Positions 8,477 through 16,934 of a DNA stretch of 64,000 nucleotides are shown piece after piece (the first letter of the stretch is position 1; every line of letters begins with the position of its first letter). The notes below the pieces were generated by a model. It made no database searches. It was not told where the DNA came from and saw only the letters and a list, made by a program, of their open reading frames with translations. The DNA is taken from positions 116,043-180,042 of the forward strand of contig JALHMZ010000006.1 in assembly GCA_022843785.1 (NCBI GenBank), given 5' to 3'. This DNA comes from Nitrospira sp. (lineage in GTDB: Bacteria > Nitrospirota > Nitrospiria > Nitrospirales > Nitrospiraceae). A program made the position numbers and the translations under genes.

Positions 8477-10534
8477 ATGCTAGAGTGCCCACATATGGGC
8501 ACCTCTTCCAAATCACTCGATCCCTTGACCATCACCCACACCTTAACCGCGTGCAAGAACCTGCACGAGTTCGACCAACGACTCAGCCACGAGCTAAAAG
8601 AAGTCCTCCCCTGCGATCTCGTTGGTTTCTACCTTTATAGCCAATCGACACAAACATTTGCCCCGATCTCTGCTCCACTCACCGACCCGAACTGTCCAGG
8701 TTATATGATCGGTCAGTTACCTGCGGACGGGACCATGAAAGAAACAGCCGTCAGGCAGGGACGCGCCATTCTGACACATAGCCTCGCGGATTCTCCTTGG
8801 ACAGAAGCCGTGGCCTTGAAAACAGCCCCCTTCACCACCGCGTCCGTGATCGTGGCCCCGCTAATTGAACCTGCCTCCGCAACCGATCAGCCCGCTCGCA
8901 CCGTAGCGGTCATGACCGTCGTGGCCCCTGGCCAATCCGGTGCCTTCACTGACAACGACCGTCAGCTTCTTGAACAACTCGGCATACAGTTAGGGCCGGT
9001 GCTCCAGAACATCCTGGCGTCCGAGGAGCGTGACGCACTGATGGCAATTAACAGGCAAGTCGTTGTTGGAACGATGACGATCGAGCAACTCATGCCGGTC
9101 GTGCGGGACGTGCTGCATGGGATCGTCCAGCAGGACATGACCGGCTTGGTCCGATTTGTCCAGTCACCTCAGGGCCCGTGGTTCGACATCCTGTTCCAAG
9201 ACAGTGTTGAAGTTGATCTCGCACAACTTCGCCAGTTTCCGTTCGAACAGATGGCCCCTGCCGAAATGCTGGCCACCGGGAAACCGCTGTTGACCACCGG
9301 ACATAACCATACTCATTTCCCAGAGCGAACTTACATCGAATCCGTCGGCATTCTCTCGTGCATCCTTTGCCCCTTGATCGTGCGTGGGGCGTCCTACGGG
9401 TTCTTGGCCATTGGCAGCAAACGGCGCAACGCCTTTTCCGAGCGAGATGTGGCGTTCACCGAACAAATCGGATTTCACCTCTCGCAAGCTATTACCAACT
9501 TCACGGCCTACGAAGAAATTCGGGTCCTCAAGGAACAGCTCGAACAGGAGAACGTCTACCTGCGCGATGAGATCACAGCGTCCGTCGATTTCAAAGCCCT
9601 GGTCGGCGAGAGCGCTGCCTTGCAGAAGACGCTCAAACTCATCGAACAAGTCGCGCCGACTGATTCGACTGTCCTCATCACAGGGGAAACCGGCACCGGA
9701 AAGGAGCTGGTCGCACAGGCCATCCACCGCCTCTCGCCGCGAAAAGAAAAACCGTTGATTACGTTGAACTGCGCCGCATTGCCGCCGACCTTGATTGAAT
9801 CCGAGCTATTCGGCCATGAGAAAGGCGCGTTTACGAATGCGGCGGCCCGAAAAATCGGCCGATTCGAGTTGGCCGATGGTGGCACCATCTTCCTGGACGA
9901 AGTGGGCGACCTGCCGCTCGACTTGCAAGCTAAGTTTTTGCGGGTGATTGAAGCGCAGGAGCTGCAGCGGGTCGGCGGCACGCAGACGATCAGGGTGAAC
10001 GTGCGCGTACTTGCCGCCACCAACGTCGATGTGGAGCAGGCCGTCAGGAAGGGGCAGTTTCGCTCAGATCTCTTTTACCGATTGAACGTCTTTCCTGTGC
10101 GGGTTCCGCCGCTCAGGGAACGGCGCGATGACATCCCGCCGCTCACACGGCATTTTGTGAAGAAGTATAGTGAACGGCACCGCCGGCCTATCACACGGGT
10201 TGCTCAAGGGACACTGAAAGCACTCGCATCCTATGACTGGCCAGGAAACGTGCGCGAATTGGAGCACGTCATTGAGCGTGCGGTCATCGTCAGTCGCGAA
10301 CCGGTTCTCGTGATTGACGAACTCGGCCGGCCCGATGAGAACACGACTAAAGCGGCCGCCCCTCGTACGCTGGCCGATGCCGAACGTCTCCATATTCTCG
10401 AAACCCTCCATCAGACCAATGGAGTCTTAGCCGGTAAGCATGGCGCCGCAGCCCGCCTGGGAATGAAGCGCTCGACGTTGCAACACCGAATGAAAAAACT
10501 CGGCATCCGCCGCGGCTCAATTCACTCAAAATAA
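8477..10534 (+). CDS. sigma-54-dependent activator with GAF domains (FhlA/NorR-like)
   Basis: 685-aa enhancer-binding protein. Two GAF-like sensory regions (about 15-170 and 195-345) precede a AAA+ domain (about 365-600) with Walker A 'GETGTGKELVAQ', Walker B 'GGTIFLDEVGDL' and the arginine-finger region; a Fis-type HTH closes the protein ('LGMKRSTLQHRMKKLG'). The sigma-54 contact loop reads GAFTNA rather than GAFTGA. The architecture is that of FhlA-type regulators sensing small ligands or redox signals. A palindrome shared with two sites downstream overlaps its own start (ATG 8477 or 8495), which suggests autoregulation. The likely target is the operon beginning at 10710. Confidence 0.9.
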   Translation: MLECPHMGTSSKSLDPLTITHTLTACKNLHEFDQRLSHELKEVLPCDLVGFYLYSQSTQTFAPISAPLTDPNCPGYMIGQLPADGTMKETAVRQGRAILTHSLADSPWTEAVALKTAPFTTASVIVAPLIEPASATDQPARTVAVMTVVAPGQSGAFTDNDRQLLEQLGIQLGPVLQNILASEERDALMAINRQVVVGTMTIEQLMPVVRDVLHGIVQQDMTGLVRFVQSPQGPWFDILFQDSVEVDLAQLRQFPFEQMAPAEMLATGKPLLTTGHNHTHFPERTYIESVGILSCILCPLIVRGASYGFLAIGSKRRNAFSERDVAFTEQIGFHLSQAITNFTAYEEIRVLKEQLEQENVYLRDEITASVDFKALVGESAALQKTLKLIEQVAPTDSTVLITGETGTGKELVAQAIHRLSPRKEKPLITLNCAALPPTLIESELFGHEKGAFTNAAARKIGRFELADGGTIFLDEVGDLPLDLQAKFLRVIEAQELQRVGGTQTIRVNVRVLAATNVDVEQAVRKGQFRSDLFYRLNVFPVRVPPLRERRDDIPPLTRHFVKKYSERHRRPITRVAQGTLKALASYDWPGNVRELEHVIERAVIVSREPVLVIDELGRPDENTTKAAAPRTLADAERLHILETLHQTNGVLAGKHGAAARLGMKRSTLQHRMKKLGIRRGSIHSK
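8485..8502. promoter_or_regulatory. palindrome at the activator start, putative activator site 1
   Basis: GTGCCCACATATGGGCAC; its core TGCCCACATATGGGCA matches the two sites at 10536 and 10565 (consensus TGCCMAYATATNGGCA). It overlaps the alternative start codon ATG 8495. Confidence 0.5.
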
Positions 10535-10535
10535 T

Positions 10536-10551
10536 TGCCCATATATTGGCA
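10536..10551. promoter_or_regulatory. putative activator-binding site 2 (upstream activating sequence)
   Basis: TGCCCATATATTGGCA, sharing the TGCC...ATAT..GGCA dyad with the sites at 8486 and 10565. Its centre lies about 163 bp upstream of the predicted sigma-54 transcription start. Confidence 0.6.
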
Positions 10552-10564
10552 GCCGCTCTACACC

Positions 10565-10580
10565 TGCCAACATATCGGCA
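10565..10580. promoter_or_regulatory. putative activator-binding site 3 (upstream activating sequence)
   Basis: TGCCAACATATCGGCA, 29 bp downstream of site 2 (close to three helical turns) and about 134 bp upstream of the predicted start site. Confidence 0.6.
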
Positions 10581-10639
10581 GAGTTTTCAATATCATGCCT
10601 TACGCGCATCCGTCATGTCCTCCCCACTTCTCCGACCAA

Positions 10640-10652
10640 CTTCAACGACTTG
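10640..10652 (+). promoter_or_regulatory. possible IHF site
   Basis: CTTCAACGACTTG agrees with the IHF consensus WATCAANNNNTTR except at the first two positions, and lies between the putative activator sites and the -24/-12 promoter, where IHF usually bends DNA. Weak on its own. Confidence 0.3.
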
Positions 10653-10680
10653 CGAGTAGCTGACCGGTCATGATCCGAAT

Positions 10681-10696
10681 TGGCACTGTCCCTGCT
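10681..10696 (+). promoter_or_regulatory. sigma-54 (-24/-12) promoter of the efflux operon
   Basis: TGGCACTGTCCCTGCT fits TGGCACGN4TTGCW with two mismatches and the exact GG-N10-GC spacing. The predicted start near 10707 is only about 3 nt before the ATG at 10710, so the transcript would be nearly leaderless or translation starts elsewhere. Confidence 0.65.
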
Positions 10697-10709
10697 TTGA
10701 TTACCCGGT

Positions 10710-11123
10710 ATGAAGCCAGACACCTCTCTGACTCCTGAATACGTCTGCCGTACTATCGAAGAACACTTCGCGACACGGGAAGCTGAACTTCTGCCGTCCG
10801 GTGAAGAGACCAAGGATGGGAGGCGGTTCTCCTGGTGCGGCGACTTATTGGAATTCTTCACCGAAGGGCTGGCCGAACGTCTGGCAGCCAGTGGCATCAC
10901 CTTCTCAAAATCCTTTCCAGGGCCCTTTCGGCTTTGGGATGAAGAGCAGTCGGCAAACGGCGAGCATATGCGGCGGTTCTGGACAACAGCTCTATCCCAA
11001 GGCTGTCCCATCGCCCGCCTCTGCACCTGTTTTTTCCATCGGCACGACCGGGTCACTCTTCCTCAGCTGCCGAAGGTCGTTGCATACCCTCCTGACCATC
11101 CAGACCCCGAGACGGAACCATGA
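10710..11123 (+). CDS. small cytosolic protein, first gene of the efflux operon
   Basis: 137 aa, no signal peptide or membrane segment. Not recognised. It contains 'GRRFSWCGDLLEFF' and a Cys pair 'ARLCTCFFHRHD' near the C-terminus that could bind metal or respond to redox. Its stop overlaps the permease ATG by 4 bp, which supports it as a real first cistron. No SD precedes the ATG, in keeping with the predicted near-leaderless transcript. It could be an accessory or sensing subunit of the exporter. Confidence 0.6.
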   Translation: MKPDTSLTPEYVCRTIEEHFATREAELLPSGEETKDGRRFSWCGDLLEFFTEGLAERLAASGITFSKSFPGPFRLWDEEQSANGEHMRRFWTTALSQGCPIARLCTCFFHRHDRVTLPQLPKVVAYPPDHPDPETEP

Positions 11124-12250
11124 ACTACGTTGCCCTCAAGATGCTCTTCGGCGATCGTGCCAAATATCTCATGTTGCTCTGCGGATTGACCTTTGCCGTG
11201 ATGCTGATCGTGCAACAAGGCTCAATTTTCTGGGGCCTCATGATGTGGTCCCAAGCCAATATTAGCAATCTCAATGTGCCGATCTGGGTCACGGATCCCG
11301 GTATTGCCCAGGTAGACGAAGTCAAACCCATCGCCAGCACCGGGGTCGATCGCGTCAGAAGTGTCGACGGAGTGGAATGGGCGGTCCCGCTGTATAAAGG
11401 GCTGCTGCGGGCTCGCCTCGCTGATGGGGACTACCATCAAATCACCTTAACCGGGCTCGAATCGGCCACACTGATCGGACGTCCCGCCCAAATCCTTGAA
11501 GGTCGGTTCGAAGACATTCTGCAACCGGATGCCGTGGTCCTCGATCAGTGGGCCGTCGAACGGATGGGTGGTCCGGCAGTCGTGAAGGTCGGGACGATCT
11601 TTGAGTTGAACGACAAACTCGCCCGAGTCGTGGCAATCGCCAAGACTCAGAAGAGCTTCACAAATATCCCCGTCGTATACACCACCTATGAACGCGCGAT
11701 GCGGTATGTTCCGCGCGAACGCCGCACACTTTCCTATGTCCTGGCAAAAGCTAAGGATGGCGTTCGGGTTGAAGACGTGGTCCAACGCATCCGCACCCAG
11801 ACCGGTCTGGGTGCGTTCACCGAGGAAGAGTTCGGCTGGAAGACGATCATGTGGGTACTCAAGAACACCGGCATCGGCATCAACTTCGGTACGACGATTC
11901 TCCTCGGATTTATTGTCGGAATGGCCATTGCAGGACAAACATTTTATCTGTTCACAGTTGAAAACCTCAGGCAGTTCGGCGCGCTGAAGGCGATGGGGGC
12001 CTCAACCTTCACTCTGGCACGCATGATTCTACTCCAAGCCTTTACGGTGGGGCTCACAGGCTATGGGGTCGGGATAGGGCTCGCCACAGTGTTTGGATTT
12101 CTGACGGCTAGTGGTGGCAACTTGCCGTTTGCTGAAACCTGGCAACTCCTGCTGATGGTTCTAGTGGCATTACTCGCCATTTGTACATTTTCAGCCCTGA
12201 TCAGCATTATCAAGCTCGCACGGCTGGAGCCAGCGATCGTCTTTCGGTGA
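11120..12250 (+). CDS. FtsX/DevC-like ABC transporter permease
   Basis: 376-aa inner-membrane permease of the MacB/FtsX/DevC class. An N-terminal membrane segment ('YLMLLCGLTFAVMLIVQQG') is followed by a ~200-residue periplasmic domain and three C-terminal membrane helices (about 255-370). With its ATPase, fusion protein and outer membrane factor it forms a tripartite exporter; DevBCA exports glycolipid in cyanobacteria, while MacAB-type pumps handle peptides or macrolides. The substrate here is unknown. Starts at ATG overlapping the upstream stop. Confidence 0.85.
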   Translation: MNYVALKMLFGDRAKYLMLLCGLTFAVMLIVQQGSIFWGLMMWSQANISNLNVPIWVTDPGIAQVDEVKPIASTGVDRVRSVDGVEWAVPLYKGLLRARLADGDYHQITLTGLESATLIGRPAQILEGRFEDILQPDAVVLDQWAVERMGGPAVVKVGTIFELNDKLARVVAIAKTQKSFTNIPVVYTTYERAMRYVPRERRTLSYVLAKAKDGVRVEDVVQRIRTQTGLGAFTEEEFGWKTIMWVLKNTGIGINFGTTILLGFIVGMAIAGQTFYLFTVENLRQFGALKAMGASTFTLARMILLQAFTVGLTGYGVGIGLATVFGFLTASGGNLPFAETWQLLLMVLVALLAICTFSALISIIKLARLEPAIVFR

Positions 12251-12255
12251 ACACG

Positions 12256-12975
12256 ATGGACCACCACTCACAATCGGCCGCAGTGCGTGCCCGTGGCATC
12301 GTGAAATCATTCGGCACCGGTGACACGCAGGTCACGGTGCTCAAAGGTATCGATCTCGATATCTATCTGGGCGAATTGCTGTTGCTCGTCGGCGAGTCGG
12401 GTGGCGGCAAGACGACCCTCTTGTCAGCCATCGCCGGAATCCTCGACATCGATGCCGGCGATATCGATGTGCTGGGCGTTCCGCTCAGCGCGCTGCCGGC
12501 CGGAAGACGCACACAGTTTCGCGGCCAAACTATGGGGTTTATCTATCAGCAATTTAATCTCCTGCCGGCGTTGACGGCGGCTGAGAACGTCGCCGTCCCG
12601 CTCCTGATCCAGGGGGTCGGACGCGCAGAAGCCCTGCGGCGAGCACGCATTCTGCTGGACCGTGTGGGTCTCGGCGAGCGGGCAGAATTCCTCCCTAAAA
12701 ACCTGTCCGGCGGGCAGCAACAGCGCGTCGCTATCGCTCGGGCCCTGGTGAATGAGCCGCGTCTGCTCATTTGCGACGAACCGACCGCCGCTTTGGACGG
12801 GCCGAACGGACAAAAGATTATGGAACTGCTGCGCGATGTCGGCCGCTCTCCGGATCGATGCGTCATTGTTGTCACACACGACAGCCGGATCTTTCACTTC
12901 GGCGACCGGATGGCCAACCTCACAGATGGACGGATTGTCGGCATCGAACGGATCGGACAGGAAGGAACAGTATGA
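12256..12975 (+). CDS. ABC transporter ATPase (DevA/MacB/LolD-like)
   Basis: About 239 aa. Walker A 'GESGGGKTTLLSAIAG', signature 'LSGGQQQRVAIARAL' and Walker B 'LLICDEPTAAL' are all intact, as expected for the ATPase of an FtsX-type exporter. The ATG at 12256 gives the standard N-terminus; a GTG at 12247 overlapping the permease stop is an alternative. Its stop overlaps the fusion-protein ATG (ATGA). Confidence 0.9.
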   Translation: MDHHSQSAAVRARGIVKSFGTGDTQVTVLKGIDLDIYLGELLLLVGESGGGKTTLLSAIAGILDIDAGDIDVLGVPLSALPAGRRTQFRGQTMGFIYQQFNLLPALTAAENVAVPLLIQGVGRAEALRRARILLDRVGLGERAEFLPKNLSGGQQQRVAIARALVNEPRLLICDEPTAALDGPNGQKIMELLRDVGRSPDRCVIVVTHDSRIFHFGDRMANLTDGRIVGIERIGQEGTV

Positions 12976-13961
12976 TCATCGCGAAACGGTTAAGCATCTG
13001 GATCGCTCTTCTCGGGGTTGGATTCACGATATGGGCCTTGCTGGGTGCCAACAAGAAAGACCCCATGCCGACGCCTATTTCAGAGCCTCCCCGGTCTCCC
13101 TATGACCATGTCGTAGCGGCCTCCGGCATCATCGAAGCGGTAAATGAAAACGTCCGCATTGCGCCTCCGGTTGCCGGATTGATTACCAAAATGTTTGTGA
13201 AGGTCGGCGATCAGGTCACAACACAGGCTCCGCTGTTCCAACTGGATGATCGAGAACTACGCGCGCAGCTCTTGACCCGTGAAGCCGCCATCCCCCCCCT
13301 ACAGGCGCAGATCGATGAGCAGAACTACAAAATCGGCGATCTTGAGACCCAATTACACCGCCTCCAATCGGTACACGATGAGCGAGCTGTGAGCGAGGAT
13401 GATCTCAAGCGCACCTGGTATGCACTTGAGATGGCCAAACGCGGCGGGCAGCGGCTTCAAGCCAGCCTCAAACAGGCCATGGCTCAGCGTGATGAAGCCG
13501 CCATCCTCCTGAATCGTCTGACCGTTCGGGCGCCGCGGAGCGGCACGATATTGCAAATCAACGTTCGGGCGGGAGAATACGCAACGCTTGGACCGAGCGA
13601 GCCGCTCATGCTGTTGGGCGAAACCGGACAGCTGCAAGTCCGTGCCGACATCGACGAAGTCAACGCCCCGCTCGTCACTCCGCAAGCCGGAGGCACGGCC
13701 TCTATCAAATCCTTGGCTGACCGGAAAATTCCACTGACGTTCGTACGGATCGAGCCCTACGTAATCCCTAAGAAATCGCTCACAGGTGAAAACACAGAAC
13801 GAGTCGACACCAGAGTGCTGCAAGTTATCTATCGATTCGAGCGTCCGTCCTTCCCGGTCTATGCCGGGCAGCAGGTCGATGTGTTCATTGAGCGACAGCC
13901 CTCACGCACGACAGGCGAAACCCCATCTTCTCCAGTTACCCCCACGGAGCGGCCATTATGA
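12972..13961 (+). CDS. HlyD/MacA-type membrane fusion protein
   Basis: About 329 aa. One N-terminal membrane anchor ('LSIWIALLGVGFTIWALLG') precedes a biotinyl-lipoyl-like half motif ('APPVAGLITKMFVKVGDQV'), a coiled-coil hairpin (about 110-185) and the second half motif ('RAPRSGTILQINVRAGEYA'), then a beta-barrel. It should link the ABC permease to the outer membrane channel. The long ORF-track N-terminus is rejected: the ATG at 12972 overlaps the ATPase stop and has AGGAAC just upstream. Confidence 0.88.
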   Translation: MIIAKRLSIWIALLGVGFTIWALLGANKKDPMPTPISEPPRSPYDHVVAASGIIEAVNENVRIAPPVAGLITKMFVKVGDQVTTQAPLFQLDDRELRAQLLTREAAIPPLQAQIDEQNYKIGDLETQLHRLQSVHDERAVSEDDLKRTWYALEMAKRGGQRLQASLKQAMAQRDEAAILLNRLTVRAPRSGTILQINVRAGEYATLGPSEPLMLLGETGQLQVRADIDEVNAPLVTPQAGGTASIKSLADRKIPLTFVRIEPYVIPKKSLTGENTERVDTRVLQVIYRFERPSFPVYAGQQVDVFIERQPSRTTGETPSSPVTPTERPL

Positions 13962-15433
13962 GATGCACAACGCCTGCTCTCGGAATCATCATGGCGGCGT
14001 TGGTTCTATCCTCCTGTGTGCAAGGCAACGACTACCAGCGACCCCAGACTGAGGCACCGGACAGCTGGTCCCGACTCGCACCCGGCACCGCCACAGCTTC
14101 ATCCAATCGTGTGCCGGAAGCGGCCTGGTGGAAAGCGTTTCAGAATGACGAACTCTCGGAACTCATCGAACGGGCCCTTCAGCACAATCACGACGTGAAA
14201 CGAGCGGTCGCACGAATCCTCGAAGGCCGGGCCTCTGTAATGTCCGCGGCAGCCGGCCTCTTCCCGCATTTAAACCTCTCCAGTTCTTACACCAATATCG
14301 GGGTGTCTGAGAACACCTTGGCGGGGTTGGGATTGGCGACGGGCCAGCGACCAGGCCCATCGATCTTTGCGACGCCGGGAACCACCTTCGGCCTCTGGAA
14401 CGGCGCGATGGACCTGCGCTGGGAGATTGACTTCTGGGGCCGTATCCGACGTGGCCGCGAGGCCGCGCAGGCCGAGGCCAAAGCGATTGAGGAAGACGCT
14501 CGCGCCGTTGCGCTCTCACTCATCAGTGATGTGGGGCAATCGTATTTTCGCATCAGAGAACTGGATGCGCAGGTCGACATTGCCACACGCACCCTCGCCA
14601 TTCGCCAAGAATCTCTGGAGATCATCCAAAAACGAACCACGGCAGGTTTGGCCTCAGAACTGGACGTCAAACGCACCGAAGTGCTGGTGGCTGAAGCGGC
14701 AGGCCTTCTCCCCGACCTGACAAGACTGCGGGCCATTGAATCTCACCGGCTTGAAGTCCTGACAGGAATGACTCCAGGATCGCTCGACCTTGCCCGTAAA
14801 CCTCTTCGTGCCGTCATTGCTCAACCGGATATTCCAGTAGGACTCCCCTCTCAGCTTCTTGAACGACGCCCCGACATTCTCCAAGCAGAAGCCACTCTTG
14901 TGGCCTCCAATGCCCGGATCGGTCAAGCACGCGCCTATTTCTTCCCGAGTCTCATGATCACCGGGCAAGGAGGGCTTCAGAGCACCGACTTGGCGAAGTG
15001 GTTTACCGGCAACAGCTTCCATTACAGCATCGGCCCATCGGTCACCCTACCCATCTTTCAAGGGGGAACGAACCTCGCCCGCCTCGATCAGGCTGAGTCC
15101 CAATACCAGCAGTTGCTGGAGAGTTACCGGCAGACCATCGCACAGGCCTTTAAAGAGGTAGCAGATTTGCTGGTTTCGGTACACGCACGAAGCGAGCAAC
15201 TCACCCATCAAAGAGCACAGCTGACCTCGGCCCAGGAAGCCATGCGATTATCTCTCGTCCGCTACCGCAACGGCATGGTCAATTACCTGGATGTACTTGA
15301 TGCACAACGGGTAGTCCTAACGGCTGAAACCCAATTGGTCCTGACCGAACGATCTCGCCTTACTGAACTAGTCAGCCTGTTTAAGGCGCTAGGAGGTGGA
15401 TGGATTCCCTCCGATGCTCCGCCCGCCTCCTGA
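13958..15433 (+). CDS. NodT/TolC-family outer membrane efflux lipoprotein
   Basis: 491-aa outer membrane factor. A lipoprotein signal with lipobox 'VLSSC' near residue 20, two repeated OEP domains and the tell-tale 'AWWKAFQNDELSELIERAL' and 'LRWEIDFWGRIRRGREAAQ' motifs place it in the NodT class. It completes the tripartite exporter encoded by the three genes before it; the 4-bp overlap (ATGA) with the fusion-protein gene supports one operon. Confidence 0.92.
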   Translation: MRCTTPALGIIMAALVLSSCVQGNDYQRPQTEAPDSWSRLAPGTATASSNRVPEAAWWKAFQNDELSELIERALQHNHDVKRAVARILEGRASVMSAAAGLFPHLNLSSSYTNIGVSENTLAGLGLATGQRPGPSIFATPGTTFGLWNGAMDLRWEIDFWGRIRRGREAAQAEAKAIEEDARAVALSLISDVGQSYFRIRELDAQVDIATRTLAIRQESLEIIQKRTTAGLASELDVKRTEVLVAEAAGLLPDLTRLRAIESHRLEVLTGMTPGSLDLARKPLRAVIAQPDIPVGLPSQLLERRPDILQAEATLVASNARIGQARAYFFPSLMITGQGGLQSTDLAKWFTGNSFHYSIGPSVTLPIFQGGTNLARLDQAESQYQQLLESYRQTIAQAFKEVADLLVSVHARSEQLTHQRAQLTSAQEAMRLSLVRYRNGMVNYLDVLDAQRVVLTAETQLVLTERSRLTELVSLFKALGGGWIPSDAPPAS

Positions 15434-15508
15434 TCCCCTGCGGAAACGAAAGTTTTGCTCGCCTTGCACTCCGCCCGGCATTATGATGCCGATGAAGGAG
15501 CACCATTT

Positions 15509-16015
15509 ATGCCGGGACCTCAAGAGATTCCGCAGAGAACTGTTCCAGCAACGATTCTGGTCGTCGACGACGAGCCGGCCATCACGAAGCTTTGTGCAAC
15601 AATTCTGCAACAAGCCGGATTCAAGATTCTCCACGCCGACGGGAGTTCCGATGCTCTCAAAATATGTACAGAGCACGAAGGGCCGATCGATCTTCTGCTC
15701 ACCGATCTCATCTTACCCCCACCCGGTTTTCAACTGGCCTCCAGTTCAAATCCGTTCCCTCATGTGCATGGCCTGGATCTGGCCATCCGAGCAGCTGCCA
15801 TCCGCAAAGGTCTTCATGTCATCCTGATGTCCGGTAACCCGGAAAAGGACCTGGCGAGTCACGGAATCAAACGCGGCACACTGCCATTTCTGGCAAAACC
15901 GTTTGAGCAAGCCCGTTTAATCCACCTAGTTCAGGATGTACTTGCGCAACCGGCATCGTCCCTTGATGTCTCCGGACATGGGAAAGCCGCCAACGACGTC
16001 GATTGGTTTGGTTGA
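15509..16015 (+). CDS. stand-alone response regulator receiver protein with loop insertion
   Basis: 168 aa from the ATG at 15509 (AAGGAG about 8 nt upstream). A receiver domain fills the protein: acidic pair in 'ILVVDDEPAITK', phospho-acceptor Asp in 'LLLTDLILPP', Ser in 'VILMSGN' and Lys in 'PFLAKPF'. After the acceptor site there is an extra loop of about 18 residues ('GFQLASSSNPFPHVHG') absent from ordinary receivers. No output domain. It follows the efflux operon by 75 bp, on the same strand, so may be co-transcribed; its kinase is not in the window. Confidence 0.85.
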   Translation: MPGPQEIPQRTVPATILVVDDEPAITKLCATILQQAGFKILHADGSSDALKICTEHEGPIDLLLTDLILPPPGFQLASSSNPFPHVHGLDLAIRAAAIRKGLHVILMSGNPEKDLASHGIKRGTLPFLAKPFEQARLIHLVQDVLAQPASSLDVSGHGKAANDVDWFG

Positions 16016-16105
16016 AAGACGTGACGCCGGTGACAGTCGAGGCGAGACCCTGCTGAGCCCCCCCTAATCCCCTCACCCGAAATGTTGACCTCAGACTTGC
16101 TCTCG

Positions 16106-16780
16106 CTACGCGTGCTCGGTCATGAACCAGCCGGCAATTGATAGACGCCGGTGTTGCCCGGCCATCGGATCCACACGGCATACCCGATGGAAACGAGGCA
16201 CGGTAAACATCACAAGCGATCCGGGGCGAGGTTCGATGCAGTGGGTCGGCACGAGATCGGTATGGCTGGCGCTATGCGTGGTTCGCGGCGCATAAAGAAT
16301 CAACTCCCCACCCCAATCAGGTCGCCATTCTTCATGGAAATACGTGACGACGGCAATACGACGCAGCGGCGCCGGCCGCTGCCCTATGGGATGTCCCTGA
16401 TCCGTGTCGTCATGAGTCGGCAGACAATCCCCTGCGGCGTATGAATAGTAACTAAAGCCCATGTGACGGCCTATGAGATGAGGGAACGACTCGATATATT
16501 CGTGAATACAGGGCAATTGCAATCTGGACAGAAATTGTTGGCCCTGAGGTTGAGAGATCTCCGCCTTGGCCCAATTCCCTGCAGCAGGAAAATCCTCACG
16601 CACCGTCGACAGCTCTTGCATACTTTTCCAAGACGCCGTTGCCATCGCGTCCCGAAAATACTGTCGCTCATCAAGCGACCAGAAGTTCTCGACCACCAGC
16701 ACGGGACTCGTATGGAAAGAGCACAAGGACAGATCTGCCGATGCCATGGTTGATTGCAGCAAACCCGCTTGGCTCTTCAC
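16106..16780 (-). CDS. 2OG-Fe(II) oxygenase (prolyl-hydroxylase-like)
   Basis: 224-aa double-stranded beta-helix oxygenase. The iron ligands are visible as HxD in 'LPTHDDTDQG' (about 119) and the distal His in 'VPRFHRVCRV' (about 196), with the 2-oxoglutarate-binding Arg in 'QHRRLSIAGWF'. It resembles prolyl 4-hydroxylase-like proteins that modify proteins or small molecules; substrate unknown. The GTG start at 16780 is supported by GGAGGAGG about 5 nt upstream. Confidence 0.82.
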   Translation of the reverse strand: MKSQAGLLQSTMASADLSLCSFHTSPVLVVENFWSLDERQYFRDAMATASWKSMQELSTVREDFPAAGNWAKAEISQPQGQQFLSRLQLPCIHEYIESFPHLIGRHMGFSYYSYAAGDCLPTHDDTDQGHPIGQRPAPLRRIAVVTYFHEEWRPDWGGELILYAPRTTHSASHTDLVPTHCIEPRPGSLVMFTVPRFHRVCRVDPMAGQHRRLSIAGWFMTEHA

Positions 16781-16875
16781 AACCCCCTCCTCCCAGTGTG
16801 GAACCCGGCTGTCCGAGTGAGTTTCTTACCATCGCGTTGACGTCATTGACAAGGTACCCGACTGGTCCACAAAAA

Positions 16876-16915
16876 GACGGAGGGGCTGCCGTTCTTGAAC
16901 GACAGCCCCTCCGTT
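16876..16915 (-). terminator. strong hairpin downstream of the RRM gene
   Basis: ACGGAGGGGCTGCCGTTC, a TTGA loop, then the near-perfect complement ACGACAGCCCCTCCGT, just past the stop of the RRM gene. Probably its rho-independent terminator, perhaps bidirectional. Confidence 0.6.
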
Positions 16916-16934
16916 ACTACATCGAAACGATCAA

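Noticed and set aside
9164-9727. 187-aa minus-strand ORF inside the activator gene
   Set aside because: Antisense to the AAA/GAF protein, no SD, no family features.
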